Below are positions 17,608-27,467 of a stretch of 64,000 nucleotides of DNA, one piece after another (the first letter of the stretch is position 1; each line of letters opens with the position of its first letter). This DNA is from an uncultured Bacteroides sp. (GTDB taxonomy: Bacteria; Bacteroidota; Bacteroidia; Bacteroidales; Bacteroidaceae). The stretch is from the NCBI RefSeq assembly GCF_937912035.1, contig NZ_CALDPF010000031.1, positions 1-64,000 of the forward strand, written 5' to 3'. The notes beneath the pieces were generated by a model that was not told where the DNA came from, searched no databases, and saw only the letters and a list, made by a program, of their open reading frames with translations. A program made the translations under genes and the position numbers.

Positions 17608-17640
17608 GTATGTTTGTTGTTTTGACAAATTCCAATGAAC

Positions 17641-19983
17641 TTATCTGACACCCAGCTCATCTACAAATATATAACAAGTATTTCCTGCACCACCATGCCA
17701 TTTTGGAAGAACAGCTGTAGATTTTCCGACGATTCGCACAAATCTTGTTTTAATCTTATCGAAATCTACCGAATATTCTTTGGCTACATTGTTTTTACTT
17801 CCTTTTTCCAAAACAGGAAAATCCTTAGATATAACTTTATTAAATTTTTTTGCATCTATGGAAGTATATATGTCTATACCTTTAATACCGAAAATATAGT
17901 CACCAGGAACGAGATACGTGCTTATAAATGCCGAAGATATTTCTTTTTCGGACTGAAGGTCTATTGTCACGTCAAGGTCTTCTCCGTAAAAGCCCAGGTA
18001 ACGTCCGGATCTGTAGTTCCCGTCACCATACAAACCGTCATTAATAATGGATTTACCTTTATATGTATAGTTTGGGGCAGGTGAAGTATTGAGGGTGATA
18101 GGGCGCATTGTTACTGAATTATATTTTATACTTTCTTCAGACACATCACTTATCCTGTCGCTTTTTCCTTCGGTATCACTAAAACTCTTTCTTACGGCAA
18201 TTGCTTTAATTGTACAGTCTTTGTCAATAGGAAATGGCTTTTCGTATTTTAAGGACGTTTTGTTAGGTTCGGAGTTGTCTGTTGTGTAATAAACATCTGC
18301 ATTGTCAAAAGTAGAAAAACTTATTTCAGCTGTTCCATCTTCTTTTGATTTAATCTCGATATTTACATCGTCAATATCTTTCTTATAGTTATAACCATAG
18401 GCTCTATAGATTTCAATCTGATGTCCAAGACGTTTCAAGAAACTGTCTAGATTCTTTTTTTCAGGTGATGTCCATTGGATTTCCGAGAGTGCGGCTATAC
18501 GTGGCATCATCTGCCATTCCATTTTCACACTGTCTTTTGTCCATTCTGTCCATATACATCCTTGTGCTCCAATCAATTTTCCTTTCTGTTCTTCGGTTAC
18601 TTCTTCAGGAACAGGTTCGAAGTTATATACTCGGGCTACGCTGCTAACCCCTTTAAGACGGTTGTATCCTGGATTGCTGAAATACAGATGAGATATAGGA
18701 CATGCAATGGTATTGTGTCCTTGTTCAACAGATTTAATTCTGGCCTTAGGACCGGTCCATGCCATAACAGTCGTGCTTTTGGCGGGATCTCCTTCCAAGA
18801 TTTCATCCCATGCAAGCATCTTTCTACCTCTAGCCTGAATTTCTTTCTCTACTTCTCCCATGAACCATGCCTGTAACTGGTTTTCCTTTGTATGTTGTTT
18901 TGTATCCTTCAGGCGAAGTTCTTTTATCTTACTTTGACATTTAGGGCAAGTTTTCCAGAATTTCTTAGGGCATTCATCTCCACCTATATGGATATAGGGT
19001 GAAGGGAAAATATCCATGATTTCGTTTACAACATCCTTTGCAAACTGTAACGTCTTTTCATTACCTCCACAAAGTACTTCATTGAATACACCGAACTTTG
19101 TTGCCACCTCGTATGGACCACCGGTACATCCAAGTTCCGGATAAGATGCAAGTGCCGCAAGCATGTGCCCCGGCATATCTATTTCTGGAATAACAGTAAT
19201 ATATCTTTCAGCAGCATATTCTACAATCTCTCTGGCTTCTTCCTGAGTGTAGAAACCGCTTACAGGTTTACCGTCGAACTCCTTGCTTCCAGGAGCTGTT
19301 ATGGTTTCCTTTCTTTTAGAACCTATTTCAGTGAGTTGAGGATATTTCTTTATCTCTATTCTCCAACCTTGATCTTCGGTGAGGTGCCAGTGGAAATAAT
19401 TGATATTGTGAAGAGCCAGCATATCAATAATCTCTTTCAGATATTCAGTTGTGAAATAATGTCTTCCCACATCAATCATGAATCCTCTGAATCCGAACCG
19501 TGGATAGTCTTTAACTTTTCCGCACGGAATAGCAGCCAGAGCACTTCCGTTTGTTATTGGCAAAGCCTTGTGAATGGTCTGTATGCCATAGAAGACGCCG
19601 GCCTCTGTGCTTCCTTTTAATACAATATTGTCTGAATTTACAGTCAGTTCATATCCCTCATTTTGTTCTACAGAAGTGTCAATTTTAAGTATAATGGAAT
19701 TCTTGGTTTCAGATGTTGTAAGTTTTACTTTTACTCCTGTCAGTTTATTGATGTAAGATGCTAGGAACTCTGCATTTCTTTTCATCTTCTCATTGCCCTC
19801 AGGATATGAAATGGAGGTTGATGAGTTTATTACAAACGCTGAACCATTCTGATTCTCAACCACTTCCTGTGGCAAAGGGATAACATTAAGATTACCTATT
19901 ATGGTCTCTTTTTGTGAGCATGAAGAGAAACAAAGCATTAGCATAGAACATAATGCTATTGATTTGATCTGATTTTTTCTCAT
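17641..19983 (-). CDS. Beta-N-acetylhexosaminidase, GH20, lipoprotein
   Basis: I start this at the ATG at 19983, which gives MRKNQIKSIALCSML and a lipobox CFSSC; a TTG 57 nt upstream would bury the signal peptide. Length is 780 residues. A GH20b domain comes first, then the catalytic barrel with FRGFMIDVGRHYFT, EIDMPGHMLAALA and the catalytic Asp-Glu pair in HIGGDECPKKF near residue 333. The C-terminal part has a chitobiase-like sheet domain and an F5/8-type C (CBM32-like) domain. It should release terminal GlcNAc or GalNAc at the cell surface or in the periplasm. It lies downstream of susCD, so it probably trims the glycan that pair imports. Confidence 0.92.
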   Translation of the reverse strand: MRKNQIKSIALCSMLMLCFSSCSQKETIIGNLNVIPLPQEVVENQNGSAFVINSSTSISYPEGNEKMKRNAEFLASYINKLTGVKVKLTTSETKNSIILKIDTSVEQNEGYELTVNSDNIVLKGSTEAGVFYGIQTIHKALPITNGSALAAIPCGKVKDYPRFGFRGFMIDVGRHYFTTEYLKEIIDMLALHNINYFHWHLTEDQGWRIEIKKYPQLTEIGSKRKETITAPGSKEFDGKPVSGFYTQEEAREIVEYAAERYITVIPEIDMPGHMLAALASYPELGCTGGPYEVATKFGVFNEVLCGGNEKTLQFAKDVVNEIMDIFPSPYIHIGGDECPKKFWKTCPKCQSKIKELRLKDTKQHTKENQLQAWFMGEVEKEIQARGRKMLAWDEILEGDPAKSTTVMAWTGPKARIKSVEQGHNTIACPISHLYFSNPGYNRLKGVSSVARVYNFEPVPEEVTEEQKGKLIGAQGCIWTEWTKDSVKMEWQMMPRIAALSEIQWTSPEKKNLDSFLKRLGHQIEIYRAYGYNYKKDIDDVNIEIKSKEDGTAEISFSTFDNADVYYTTDNSEPNKTSLKYEKPFPIDKDCTIKAIAVRKSFSDTEGKSDRISDVSEESIKYNSVTMRPITLNTSPAPNYTYKGKSIINDGLYGDGNYRSGRYLGFYGEDLDVTIDLQSEKEISSAFISTYLVPGDYIFGIKGIDIYTSIDAKKFNKVISKDFPVLEKGSKNNVAKEYSVDFDKIKTRFVRIVGKSTAVLPKWHGGAGNTCYIFVDELGVR

Positions 19984-20023
19984 ACAATTTATGATTTGAT
20001 ATTTAAGAATAATAAAATAATTG

Positions 20024-20059
20024 AAGGTTTTCCATACCAAATTTGATATGGAAAACCTT
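20024..20059 (-). terminator. 13-bp hairpin between susD and the GH20 gene
   Basis: AAGGTTTTCCATA pairs perfectly with TATGGAAAACCTT around a 10-nt loop, with a moderately T-rich stretch following on the minus strand. It would reduce GH20 expression relative to susCD or stabilise the susCD 3' end. Confidence 0.65.
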
Positions 20060-20082
20060 GTTGGGTAATGTTTACAGGTTGA

Positions 20083-21897
20083 TTACCATCCAGGATTCTG
20101 TTTCCACAGTCCATCCATTATTCCCAACATATCTTCCTTTATAGGCTGTAGATAATCCCTGTTAGGTTTGAATTGCCAACCCTGAGGCATTGAAGAAGGT
20201 TGAACAGGTAAAATATAGCGAAGAGCCTCTCCTGTATTTCCTGATAGATTAATTTTCAAATTATTCCCATAGTGCTCTGGTAAGTTGCTTCCAATAAACA
20301 ATACTCCCATTGGACGTTTTCCTATGATTAGTTCTTCTGCGGCAGCCCAACGGAGAATATCCTTGAAGCGTTTTCCCTCCAAGGCTGTCTCAACTCTTCT
20401 CTCACGGCGGACAGCCTGAATATACTTGTCAAGACCGGCGAAAGGATAATTTGGATCATCATTATATTCTCTGTCGAAATCTACAGCGGGCATACCTGCA
20501 CGGTCACGCAACGGTTGTAGAACTCTTACAATTTCCGCAGCGTTTGCGGCACCGTTCTGTTCTGCCAGCGCTTCCGCGTGATTTAAAAGTACGTCAGCAT
20601 ATCTGAACTGTATTGCCGGGGTTGTTCCTTTAAATTCACTGATATAATCACCCTCGCAGTCAATCTGTACATGCTTCAACATTACATAACCTGTAATATT
20701 AGTACCGAAAGCAGTTCCGTCTCCAGCCAGGGCTGGCCATTCCAATATATATGGGTTCTTGTCTCTTTCAGGCTTCATACGTTGGCCAGGGAAAGCTACT
20801 GTCTGAGCCAATCGTGGATCTCGGTTTGTGGGGTCTAACTCGTCAGGATAGTTTTTCTTAAGATTCAACAATTCCTCGCCATACAATGCCCTTCCATCTT
20901 TTGAAAGGTAATCGTCTACCAGTGAGGCACATATACCAATATTACCACCACCTGTATTCAGGTATCGTGTCACACTGTTACCAACTTTGTCTCCATCATA
21001 CATTTTGAACCACAAGACTTCAGGATTTGTTGAAAGATTCTGAGTGTCGAACAATTTACGGTAACTGTCGGCTCCTGCTGAGGTATAAATCTTCCATACA
21101 CCACGGCTTTCAATTTCCTCACAGGCTGTAATTGCTGTTTCAAGATACTTTGCAATTTTAGCGTTCAAATCAGACTCACTTAATGTATAATCGTAGAACT
21201 TTTCTGATTTGTCCTTTTCTTTTGCATAATGATAACGTTCCCATGTAGCCTCAAACAATGCGACTTCACTTATCAAAGCACGGGCTACATCTTTATGGAG
21301 TCTCATTGAAGAAGAATTGCTCTGTTCTCCCATAAGATCTCTGGCATTTCCCAAATCCTCCAGGATTTTATCTACAATGAAAGTACGACTCTCACGAGGA
21401 AGCATCATCACTTCCATATTGGGCTCCAAAGGTTTATCTACCCATGCCAACTCTCCATAATTGATAAGCATTCTATAATAATACCATGCACGGAAATACA
21501 GTGCCTCACCTTTTAATTGATTAAAATCCTTGCTTCCCTTTTCGGGACAATTGTCTATATTGCTTAGCAAAAAGTTTATATCCCTTACGTATGTATAGTT
21601 TTCAATTGAGACGGCATTGCTCAATGATGATTGCCCCATTAGTCTTGTGTTTGCAGACGGACCTGTCATATTATCACTGTCGTAATCCTGTCCTGCAATA
21701 CCGCCGCCACCGCCGGCCATGAATCCCTGTCCAATCAGTCCGCTTTCATAATAACGGTCTACATAGTTTCTTATTTCACCGACGCTCTGAAATGGGTTTG
21801 ATGTTGAAAGTACCCCTTCCGGCATCTTATCCAAATCGAAACATCCGGACAAACCTATGGTAAAAGCCATAGCTAAAAGTATATTTATTCTTTTCAT
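20083..21897 (-). CDS. SusD-family surface glycan-binding lipoprotein
   Basis: The start is the ATG at 21897, giving MKRINILLAMAFTIGLSGC, a signal peptide with its lipobox cysteine at residue 19. Length is 604 residues. Typical SusD features are the LKGEALYFRAWYYYRMLINYG helix-rich TPR-like segment, the middle ligand-binding loops, and the C-terminal RRERRVETALEGKRFKDILRW segment. It should sit on the cell surface as the lid of the neighbouring SusC channel. Its gene begins 14 nt after the susC stop. The glycan is not readable from SusD alone; the GH20 neighbour suggests an amino-sugar-containing glycan. Confidence 0.95.
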   Translation of the reverse strand: MKRINILLAMAFTIGLSGCFDLDKMPEGVLSTSNPFQSVGEIRNYVDRYYESGLIGQGFMAGGGGGIAGQDYDSDNMTGPSANTRLMGQSSLSNAVSIENYTYVRDINFLLSNIDNCPEKGSKDFNQLKGEALYFRAWYYYRMLINYGELAWVDKPLEPNMEVMMLPRESRTFIVDKILEDLGNARDLMGEQSNSSSMRLHKDVARALISEVALFEATWERYHYAKEKDKSEKFYDYTLSESDLNAKIAKYLETAITACEEIESRGVWKIYTSAGADSYRKLFDTQNLSTNPEVLWFKMYDGDKVGNSVTRYLNTGGGNIGICASLVDDYLSKDGRALYGEELLNLKKNYPDELDPTNRDPRLAQTVAFPGQRMKPERDKNPYILEWPALAGDGTAFGTNITGYVMLKHVQIDCEGDYISEFKGTTPAIQFRYADVLLNHAEALAEQNGAANAAEIVRVLQPLRDRAGMPAVDFDREYNDDPNYPFAGLDKYIQAVRRERRVETALEGKRFKDILRWAAAEELIIGKRPMGVLFIGSNLPEHYGNNLKINLSGNTGEALRYILPVQPSSMPQGWQFKPNRDYLQPIKEDMLGIMDGLWKQNPGW

Positions 21898-21910
21898 ATA
21901 TGTCAAAATA

Positions 21911-24900
21911 TTATAAGTTAACAATCAGACCTACAGATAATACCTTATTCATAGGATAGTTCTTACCACCTTCAACTGTATATGTGTTTGAAGTGAATAT
22001 TGCCTCAGGATCAAACATTCCTTTCAATTTTGTGAATGTCAGCAGGTTCTCTCCTGAGAAGAACACCTGCACTTTCTGCAATGAAGCCTTTTTAACCCAT
22101 GCCTCAGGCAAAGTATAGCTCAAAGTAAGATTCTTCAGTCTGCAATATGCGGCATTCTGCATATAGCGGTCGGTAGGCTGTATGTTCTTGTTCTGGAATG
22201 GTGCGACACCACCTGCACTGTTGATGTATGGTTTCGGATAGTATGCGTCTGTATTATCCGGTCTCCAGTAATCCATGTGTTCCTTGAACACAGTAACCTG
22301 TGCGAATGAACTGAATCCCCAGAAATATACACCGCTAGGCATCCAGTCGCGTTTACCCACTCCCTGAAACATCATGCTTAGGCTCAGACCTTTCCAGCTG
22401 ATAGATCCGTTTACTGTATATTGATATCTAGGAGTTTTGTTACCGATTACAGTCATGTCTCCCATATCGCTAACCATGTTTGCTCCTCTGTCAATAACCT
22501 TTCTGCCGTCTTTACCAACTTTACCGTCAAGGTCAATGTATTTGACGTCTCCCGGTTCCCAAGGCTTTCCGCTTATATATGTCAAATCATATTCCTTGTT
22601 GTATGCGTCGGCCTCTTCCTGAGTCTGAATCAATCCATCTGTACGGTAGCCCCAGATTTCTCCGTATGTCTTGCCTGTGTACCAAGAACCATTAGGGTCA
22701 ATCTTGTCTTTATTCGAGTATGCTGTTACTTTGGTTACAGCATCTGAGATTGAACCACCAATACTGTAGTTTATGTCACTGCCTATTTTACCTCTATAGT
22801 TCAGCGAAAGTTCCCAGCCTCTGTCACGAAGATTTGCATTATTCTCTTGAGGAGCTGCAGCACCGAAAAAATCAGGAAAATCGCGTCCCGGTCCAAGCAT
22901 ATCTCTTGTGTCTCTTTGGAAGACATCCACACTACCAGTCAATGCATTACCGAAGAATCCGAAATCAAGACCTATGTTCTTGCTCTCTACTTTTTCCCAT
23001 GTTGTGTATGGATTTACTACTGCTGGTGGAAGAGTATACATGTGACGACCGTCATTGAAAATATACTGTCCCAGATTTTTATTTATACTCATTGTCGATG
23101 CGAATGTGTATAAGGCAGCATTAGCCTGGTTACCTAATAATCCGTATGAAACCCTCAACTTGAGATTAGACAGGAAATCTTCTGTTTTTTGCATGAAATT
23201 CTCACGATGAATGTTCCAGCCTAAAGATACTGAAGGGAAGAATCCCCAACGGTGGTCTTTTGCAAAACGTGAAGAACCGTCATATCGTCCGTTCAACTCT
23301 AACAGGTATTTACCATCGTAGTCATAATTTATACGTCCGAAGAAACCACGTGTCGCCCATCCGGTACGAGTATCTACAACAACCTTGTCTCCTGTACCCA
23401 TACCAACATTAGGGTTTGAAGTAGAATACAACCCAGTGACTGAGTTTTTCATCCAACTATAATCATTGTTTTCTTCCTGATAACCAGCCATAACAGTGAA
23501 ATTATGTTTGTCTGCCAGCGAGAATATATAGTTGGTATAAAGATTTATGCTCTGATATCTTGTTGTAGAATACGCACGTGTAAATTGACCGTCGGCGGAA
23601 ACACCTAATTCCGAGCGCGCCACTTTGGTCATTGTAACACCGTCTTGTTCATAAATATATGGAGCTACATTCAATGCTTCATACTCCATATTATTTTGCT
23701 TGTACGTATAGTCGAAGAAAATGAACCAGTTTTTCACAGGTTGGAATTCAAGACCAGTAGTTATATTGAATCTGTCTCTTTGTGTATCTGTATAAGTCCC
23801 GCTTTGCAAATAAGGAACCAATGATAGTTCAGTAAAGTGCCCATTAGGATCTATAGGAGAAACGGTAGGGCGGAAACGAGCCAAACTGTGATAGAATCCT
23901 TCAGATAAACCACCATCAAGAGGAATACCGTTTATTGTACCTTGATTGAATGGTGTCTTATTATCCGAATGCATATATTTTGCATTGAATTTTACTTTCA
24001 TCCATTTGGTTAGTTCCGAAGAAATATTGGCATTAAGAGTGTAACGTGAGTAGTCCATATCCGCGTATTTCAGAATACCGTCTTCATTATAATATCCGGC
24101 AGAAATATAATATTGAGCCTTCTTGTTACCACCGCTAAAACTTAGATTATGATTATGCTTGAAAGCGAAGTTCTTATAATGCAGGTCAAAATAGTTTGTA
24201 TTACCCAAACCAAGTTCAGAATTTTCGAAAGCGGCATTTAGTGACTGTCCAGGTTTTAACTCTGCCCATGGGTTAAGGCTTGAAGGGTCGCGCATATACT
24301 GTTCCAACTGAGCTATTTTCTCTGCTGAATAGGCTCTGTTTCCTGCACCGGCATTAGTTACACCATCATTCCAAAATTTCACGAAGTCCAGTGAATTGAC
24401 CATGTCAGGTAATACAGTAGGTGTACTCCAACCTACAGTTCCTTGATAATTAGCTCGCATTTTTCCTTCCTGTCCTTTTTTTGTAGTGACAAGTATAACA
24501 CCGTATGCGGCACGTGCGCCATATATAGAACATGCTGCAGCATCCTTTAGTACGGAAATGTTCTCAATATCATTAGGATTAACATCAGAAAGTTCCATTT
24601 CTACACCATCTACCAGAACATAAGGATTAGCATTCCCTGACAGGTTTCCCTGACCACGCAGTGTCAATGTTCCTGATGCTCCAGGCCTTCCTGAACCACT
24701 ATTGCTTACTGTCAAGCCTGGAACCATACCCTGAAGTCCTTGTGTAGCATCTACCACGGGACGGGTCTCGAATGCATCACCTTTAACAGAAGATACAGCA
24801 CCCGTAAGATTAACCTTTTTCTGAACACCATAGCCGACAACTACTACTTCATCCAATACTTCGGTATTGGTCTTAAGAACAATTTTTAGATCTGCACCAT

Positions 24901-25207
24901 TCCATACAGTCTCCACATCTTTATAACCGACATAGGATATAACGATGATATCTCCATTTTTTACGTTTGGAATTGAAAAATCACCATCCAAACCAGTAAT
25001 GGTACCGTTTGTAGTTCCTTTAACCAATACTGAGGCACCGATAATAGTTTCACCGGCCTCGTCTACAACAATTCCTTTACATTGATTTTCTTGCTGGGAT
25101 ATAAACATCCTGACTGCCTCCGCATGCGTTTCCGCATGGATGTAACCTCCCGAAAAACCTGACAACAACATAGTCATCGTCAAGAACTTAAACTCTGTTT
25201 TTTTCAT
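21911..25207 (-). CDS. SusC-family TonB-dependent outer membrane transporter
   Basis: The protein has 1098 residues. After a signal peptide comes a carboxypeptidase-regulatory-like domain (about residues 43-118, with GTTNGTITGLDGDFSIPNV). A TonB-box-like stretch around DEVVVVGYGVQKK follows, then the plug (TLTLRGQGNL, NPYVLVDGVEM) and a long beta barrel ending in KVLSVGLIVNL. It imports oligosaccharides across the outer membrane with TonB energy and forms a complex with the SusD protein encoded next. No sigma or anti-sigma gene or hybrid two-component sensor lies nearby in the window, so the PUL regulator is elsewhere. Confidence 0.96.
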   Translation of the reverse strand: MKKTEFKFLTMTMLLSGFSGGYIHAETHAEAVRMFISQQENQCKGIVVDEAGETIIGASVLVKGTTNGTITGLDGDFSIPNVKNGDIIVISYVGYKDVETVWNGADLKIVLKTNTEVLDEVVVVGYGVQKKVNLTGAVSSVKGDAFETRPVVDATQGLQGMVPGLTVSNSGSGRPGASGTLTLRGQGNLSGNANPYVLVDGVEMELSDVNPNDIENISVLKDAAACSIYGARAAYGVILVTTKKGQEGKMRANYQGTVGWSTPTVLPDMVNSLDFVKFWNDGVTNAGAGNRAYSAEKIAQLEQYMRDPSSLNPWAELKPGQSLNAAFENSELGLGNTNYFDLHYKNFAFKHNHNLSFSGGNKKAQYYISAGYYNEDGILKYADMDYSRYTLNANISSELTKWMKVKFNAKYMHSDNKTPFNQGTINGIPLDGGLSEGFYHSLARFRPTVSPIDPNGHFTELSLVPYLQSGTYTDTQRDRFNITTGLEFQPVKNWFIFFDYTYKQNNMEYEALNVAPYIYEQDGVTMTKVARSELGVSADGQFTRAYSTTRYQSINLYTNYIFSLADKHNFTVMAGYQEENNDYSWMKNSVTGLYSTSNPNVGMGTGDKVVVDTRTGWATRGFFGRINYDYDGKYLLELNGRYDGSSRFAKDHRWGFFPSVSLGWNIHRENFMQKTEDFLSNLKLRVSYGLLGNQANAALYTFASTMSINKNLGQYIFNDGRHMYTLPPAVVNPYTTWEKVESKNIGLDFGFFGNALTGSVDVFQRDTRDMLGPGRDFPDFFGAAAPQENNANLRDRGWELSLNYRGKIGSDINYSIGGSISDAVTKVTAYSNKDKIDPNGSWYTGKTYGEIWGYRTDGLIQTQEEADAYNKEYDLTYISGKPWEPGDVKYIDLDGKVGKDGRKVIDRGANMVSDMGDMTVIGNKTPRYQYTVNGSISWKGLSLSMMFQGVGKRDWMPSGVYFWGFSSFAQVTVFKEHMDYWRPDNTDAYYPKPYINSAGGVAPFQNKNIQPTDRYMQNAAYCRLKNLTLSYTLPEAWVKKASLQKVQVFFSGENLLTFTKLKGMFDPEAIFTSNTYTVEGGKNYPMNKVLSVGLIVNL

Positions 25208-25330
25208 AACTGGTTATTAAAGTTAACAAATATGTAATCTAAGAGCTTTTGGGACTCTTTTGATTAAATTTTATCATTTATTTGTATGGAGGAATCTATT
25301 TACTCCCCCTACGTATGTATAATGTAGTTT

Positions 25331-25338
25331 CAAATATA
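25331..25338 (-). promoter_or_regulatory. -7 box upstream of susC
   Basis: The minus strand reads TATATTTG, an exact TAnnTTTG. It implies a leader of about 115 nt before the susC ATG; that leader holds small GAGTC-type and GGAG/CTCC inverted repeats. No clear -33 box was seen. Confidence 0.45.
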
Positions 25339-25480
25339 TATAATAAAAATTAATATTCCTATTTTGTTTGTAATGATTAACTGTAATTGGTTAATTTTTG
25401 GTTTTTTTGAATTTTCTGTCTTTGTGAGTGTAGTAGTAGAACGGCTAACGGGTGTTAATCAAATACAATTTGTACAGTTT

Positions 25481-26089
25481 TTATTTCTGTGACATCAGTC
25501 CCATAATGTTTGTCACTTTATCTGCTAGTTCTTCTGTTGGTACATATTGGATAAGTTTCATCATCAGGTCAGTAACATCAGCATTTTTGTCAAGGGAGAT
25601 AACCTTGTTCAAGTCTTCAATAGCTTCTTCGTAGTGCTTTGTGTTTATATACATTTCGGCCCTTGTCTTGAAACTTTCAGCATCATTTGGATTCAGTTTG
25701 ATTGATTCGCTCATGTCATTTATTGCATTATCCCATTTGCCAAGGTTACCCCAAAGAATACTTCTTGTATAATATGCAAATGAGCGATACTCTTTGTCGT
25801 CTTCAGGGATAAGTTCCAAACTTGAGTTTGCAGCTTTCATAGCCAGAACTATGTCGTTACAGGCATTGCAAATAAGAGACATATAGCAATGTGCATATCC
25901 GTTTTCAGGGTTCCTTTCTATTTCTGTATTGAGCAGACTATAAGCAGTTTCAATGTCTCCATTGTTGAGCGCTGTTACTCCGTTGATGTAATTTTCGGAT
26001 TCAGGACGATTGAAATTTTTTGCGTATAAAGTTTCGCACGCGAACATTATAATTAATAATGTGATGATAGTTTTGCTAGTGGTTTTCAT
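25481..26089 (-). CDS. TPR-repeat protein, short form
   Basis: The protein has 202 residues with a cleavable signal peptide (IITLLIIMFACETLYAKNF), so it is exported. The mature part holds three to four tetratricopeptide repeats, for example NGVTALNNGDIETAYSLLN and YINTKHYEEAIEDLNKVISL. The opening resembles longer exported Bacteroidetes TPR proteins of 500 or more residues, so this may be a shortened copy, but its stop is clean and no continuation was found downstream. TPRs mediate protein contacts; the partner is unknown. It has its own promoter and is separate from susC. Confidence 0.72.
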   Translation of the reverse strand: MKTTSKTIITLLIIMFACETLYAKNFNRPESENYINGVTALNNGDIETAYSLLNTEIERNPENGYAHCYMSLICNACNDIVLAMKAANSSLELIPEDDKEYRSFAYYTRSILWGNLGKWDNAINDMSESIKLNPNDAESFKTRAEMYINTKHYEEAIEDLNKVISLDKNADVTDLMMKLIQYVPTEELADKVTNIMGLMSQK

Positions 26090-26117
26090 GTTGTTCTAAA
26101 ATTTTAAAGTTTAGGCA

Positions 26118-26148
26118 CAAAACTATAGAGTTTTATTTTACCGGCAAA
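26118..26148 (-). promoter_or_regulatory. Promoter of the TPR gene
   Basis: On the minus strand TTTG (26145-26148) and TAGTTTTG (26118-26125) are 19 nt apart, a close match to the -33/-7 consensus, about 28 nt before the ATG. Confidence 0.65.
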
Positions 26149-26188
26149 GAAAAGCGGACAAAAAATACGATAATATATAAAAAACTTC

Positions 26189-26196
26189 TATCTTTG
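26189..26196 (+). promoter_or_regulatory. -7 box for the sugar kinase gene
   Basis: TATCTTTG is an exact TAnnTTTG match, about 100 nt before the ATG at 26298. Confidence 0.5.
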
Positions 26197-26297
26197 TCGC
26201 ATCTAAATGAAATCTAAAACTAAAAATAAACCTTGTTTTGCTATCTGGTGATGGCAATCTAAATGTAGAATGAAAATTTTTTAAACTTGTTATAACC

Positions 26298-27377
26298 ATG
26301 AATTCATTAAATCAAATCATTGAAAAATTTCCGGAAATTAAAAATGTAGAGTCTGTCAAACCTTTGACAGCGGGTCTGATCAACCAGACTTATCTTGTAA
26401 CAACTCAGGAAGGTACTCCTAATTTTATTCTCCAGTGCATAAATCATAATATTTTCAAGAATGTCGATTTGCTGCAGAATAATATAGAGTGTGTAACTAA
26501 TCATATACGTAAGAAACTTGAAGCAGCCGGTGAAAAGGAACTTGACAGAAAAGTCCTTCGTTTTGCTGTTGCAGACAATGGTAAAACTTATTATTTCGAC
26601 GGCGAGAAGTATTGGCGCGCTTGCGTGTTTGTTGAAGGTTCACTCACTCTTGATGCTGTTACTCCTGAGTCTTCATATCTGGTAGGACTTAAGTTCGGTG
26701 AATTCGAAGCTATGTTGTCCGATCTGCCTTGTCAGCTTGAAGAAACAATTCCGGATTTCCATAATATGGAGTTCAGATTGAAGCAACTGCATGATGCTGT
26801 TGATGCTAATGCTGCCGGACGTCTTGATAAGGTAAGCGATCTGGTGGCTGAAATAGAAAAAGATGCGTATGATATGTGTTGTGCCGAAAGATATTATCGT
26901 GAAGGAAAGCTTCCTAAACGTATCTGCCACTGTGATACCAAAGTGAGCAACATGCTCTTTGATAAAGAGGGAAATGTTCTTTGTGTTATTGATCTTGATA
27001 CTGTGATGTCAAGTTTCGTGTTCTCCGATTTCGGCGATTTCCTTCGTTCGGCTGCTAATACCGGTAAGGAAGATGATGAGAACCTTGACAACGTGAAGTT
27101 TAATTTCGAGATTTTCAAGTCCTTTGCAAAGGGCTATATTGAATCGGCAAAATGTTTCCTTACTCCGCTGGAAATAGAACTCCTCCCGTATGCTGTAACA
27201 TTGTTCCCATATATGCAGGCTGTGCGTTTCCTTACTGATTATATCAATGGCGATACTTATTATCAAACCAAGTATCCTGAACATAATTATGTAAGAACTC
27301 TTGCGCAATATAAATTGTATAAGGAAGCAAAGGCTGCAATGGGGGATATGAAAGACTATATAAATTCACTTGTATAA
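26298..27377 (+). CDS. APH-fold sugar kinase, N-acetylhexosamine 1-kinase-like
   Basis: This 359-residue cytoplasmic protein has the aminoglycoside-phosphotransferase fold. An N-terminal lobe (GLINQTYLV, then PNFILQCIN) precedes the catalytic loop RICHCDTKVSNML near residue 210 and the metal-binding VIDLDTV. The HxDTKxxN form of the loop and the length match NahK-type kinases, which phosphorylate GlcNAc or GalNAc at C1, better than antibiotic kinases. It is divergent from a PUL with a GH20 hexosaminidase that would release those sugars. Substrate remains an inference; homoserine- or choline-kinase-like activity is the alternative. Confidence 0.75.
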   Translation: MNSLNQIIEKFPEIKNVESVKPLTAGLINQTYLVTTQEGTPNFILQCINHNIFKNVDLLQNNIECVTNHIRKKLEAAGEKELDRKVLRFAVADNGKTYYFDGEKYWRACVFVEGSLTLDAVTPESSYLVGLKFGEFEAMLSDLPCQLEETIPDFHNMEFRLKQLHDAVDANAAGRLDKVSDLVAEIEKDAYDMCCAERYYREGKLPKRICHCDTKVSNMLFDKEGNVLCVIDLDTVMSSFVFSDFGDFLRSAANTGKEDDENLDNVKFNFEIFKSFAKGYIESAKCFLTPLEIELLPYAVTLFPYMQAVRFLTDYINGDTYYQTKYPEHNYVRTLAQYKLYKEAKAAMGDMKDYINSLV

Positions 27378-27381
27378 CTTT

Positions 27382-27467
27382 GCGTAACACGGGCGTGTTA
27401 CGCGTGTGACACGTTGGTGTTACGACCGTTACACGGCCGTGTTACGCGCGTTACACCTTCGTGTAAC
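27382..27467 (+). repeat. Cluster of four GTTACAC/GTGTAAC palindromes
   Basis: Four adjacent inverted repeats share one core: GCGTAACACG/CGTGTTACGC (27382-27403), CGTGT/ACACG (27403-27413), CGTTACACGG/CCGTGTTACG (27427-27446, one mismatch) and GTTACAC-CTTC-GTGTAAC (27450-27467). The last is followed by a T-rich stretch and could terminate the kinase transcript. The block is much more G+C-rich than its surroundings. Confidence 0.75.
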
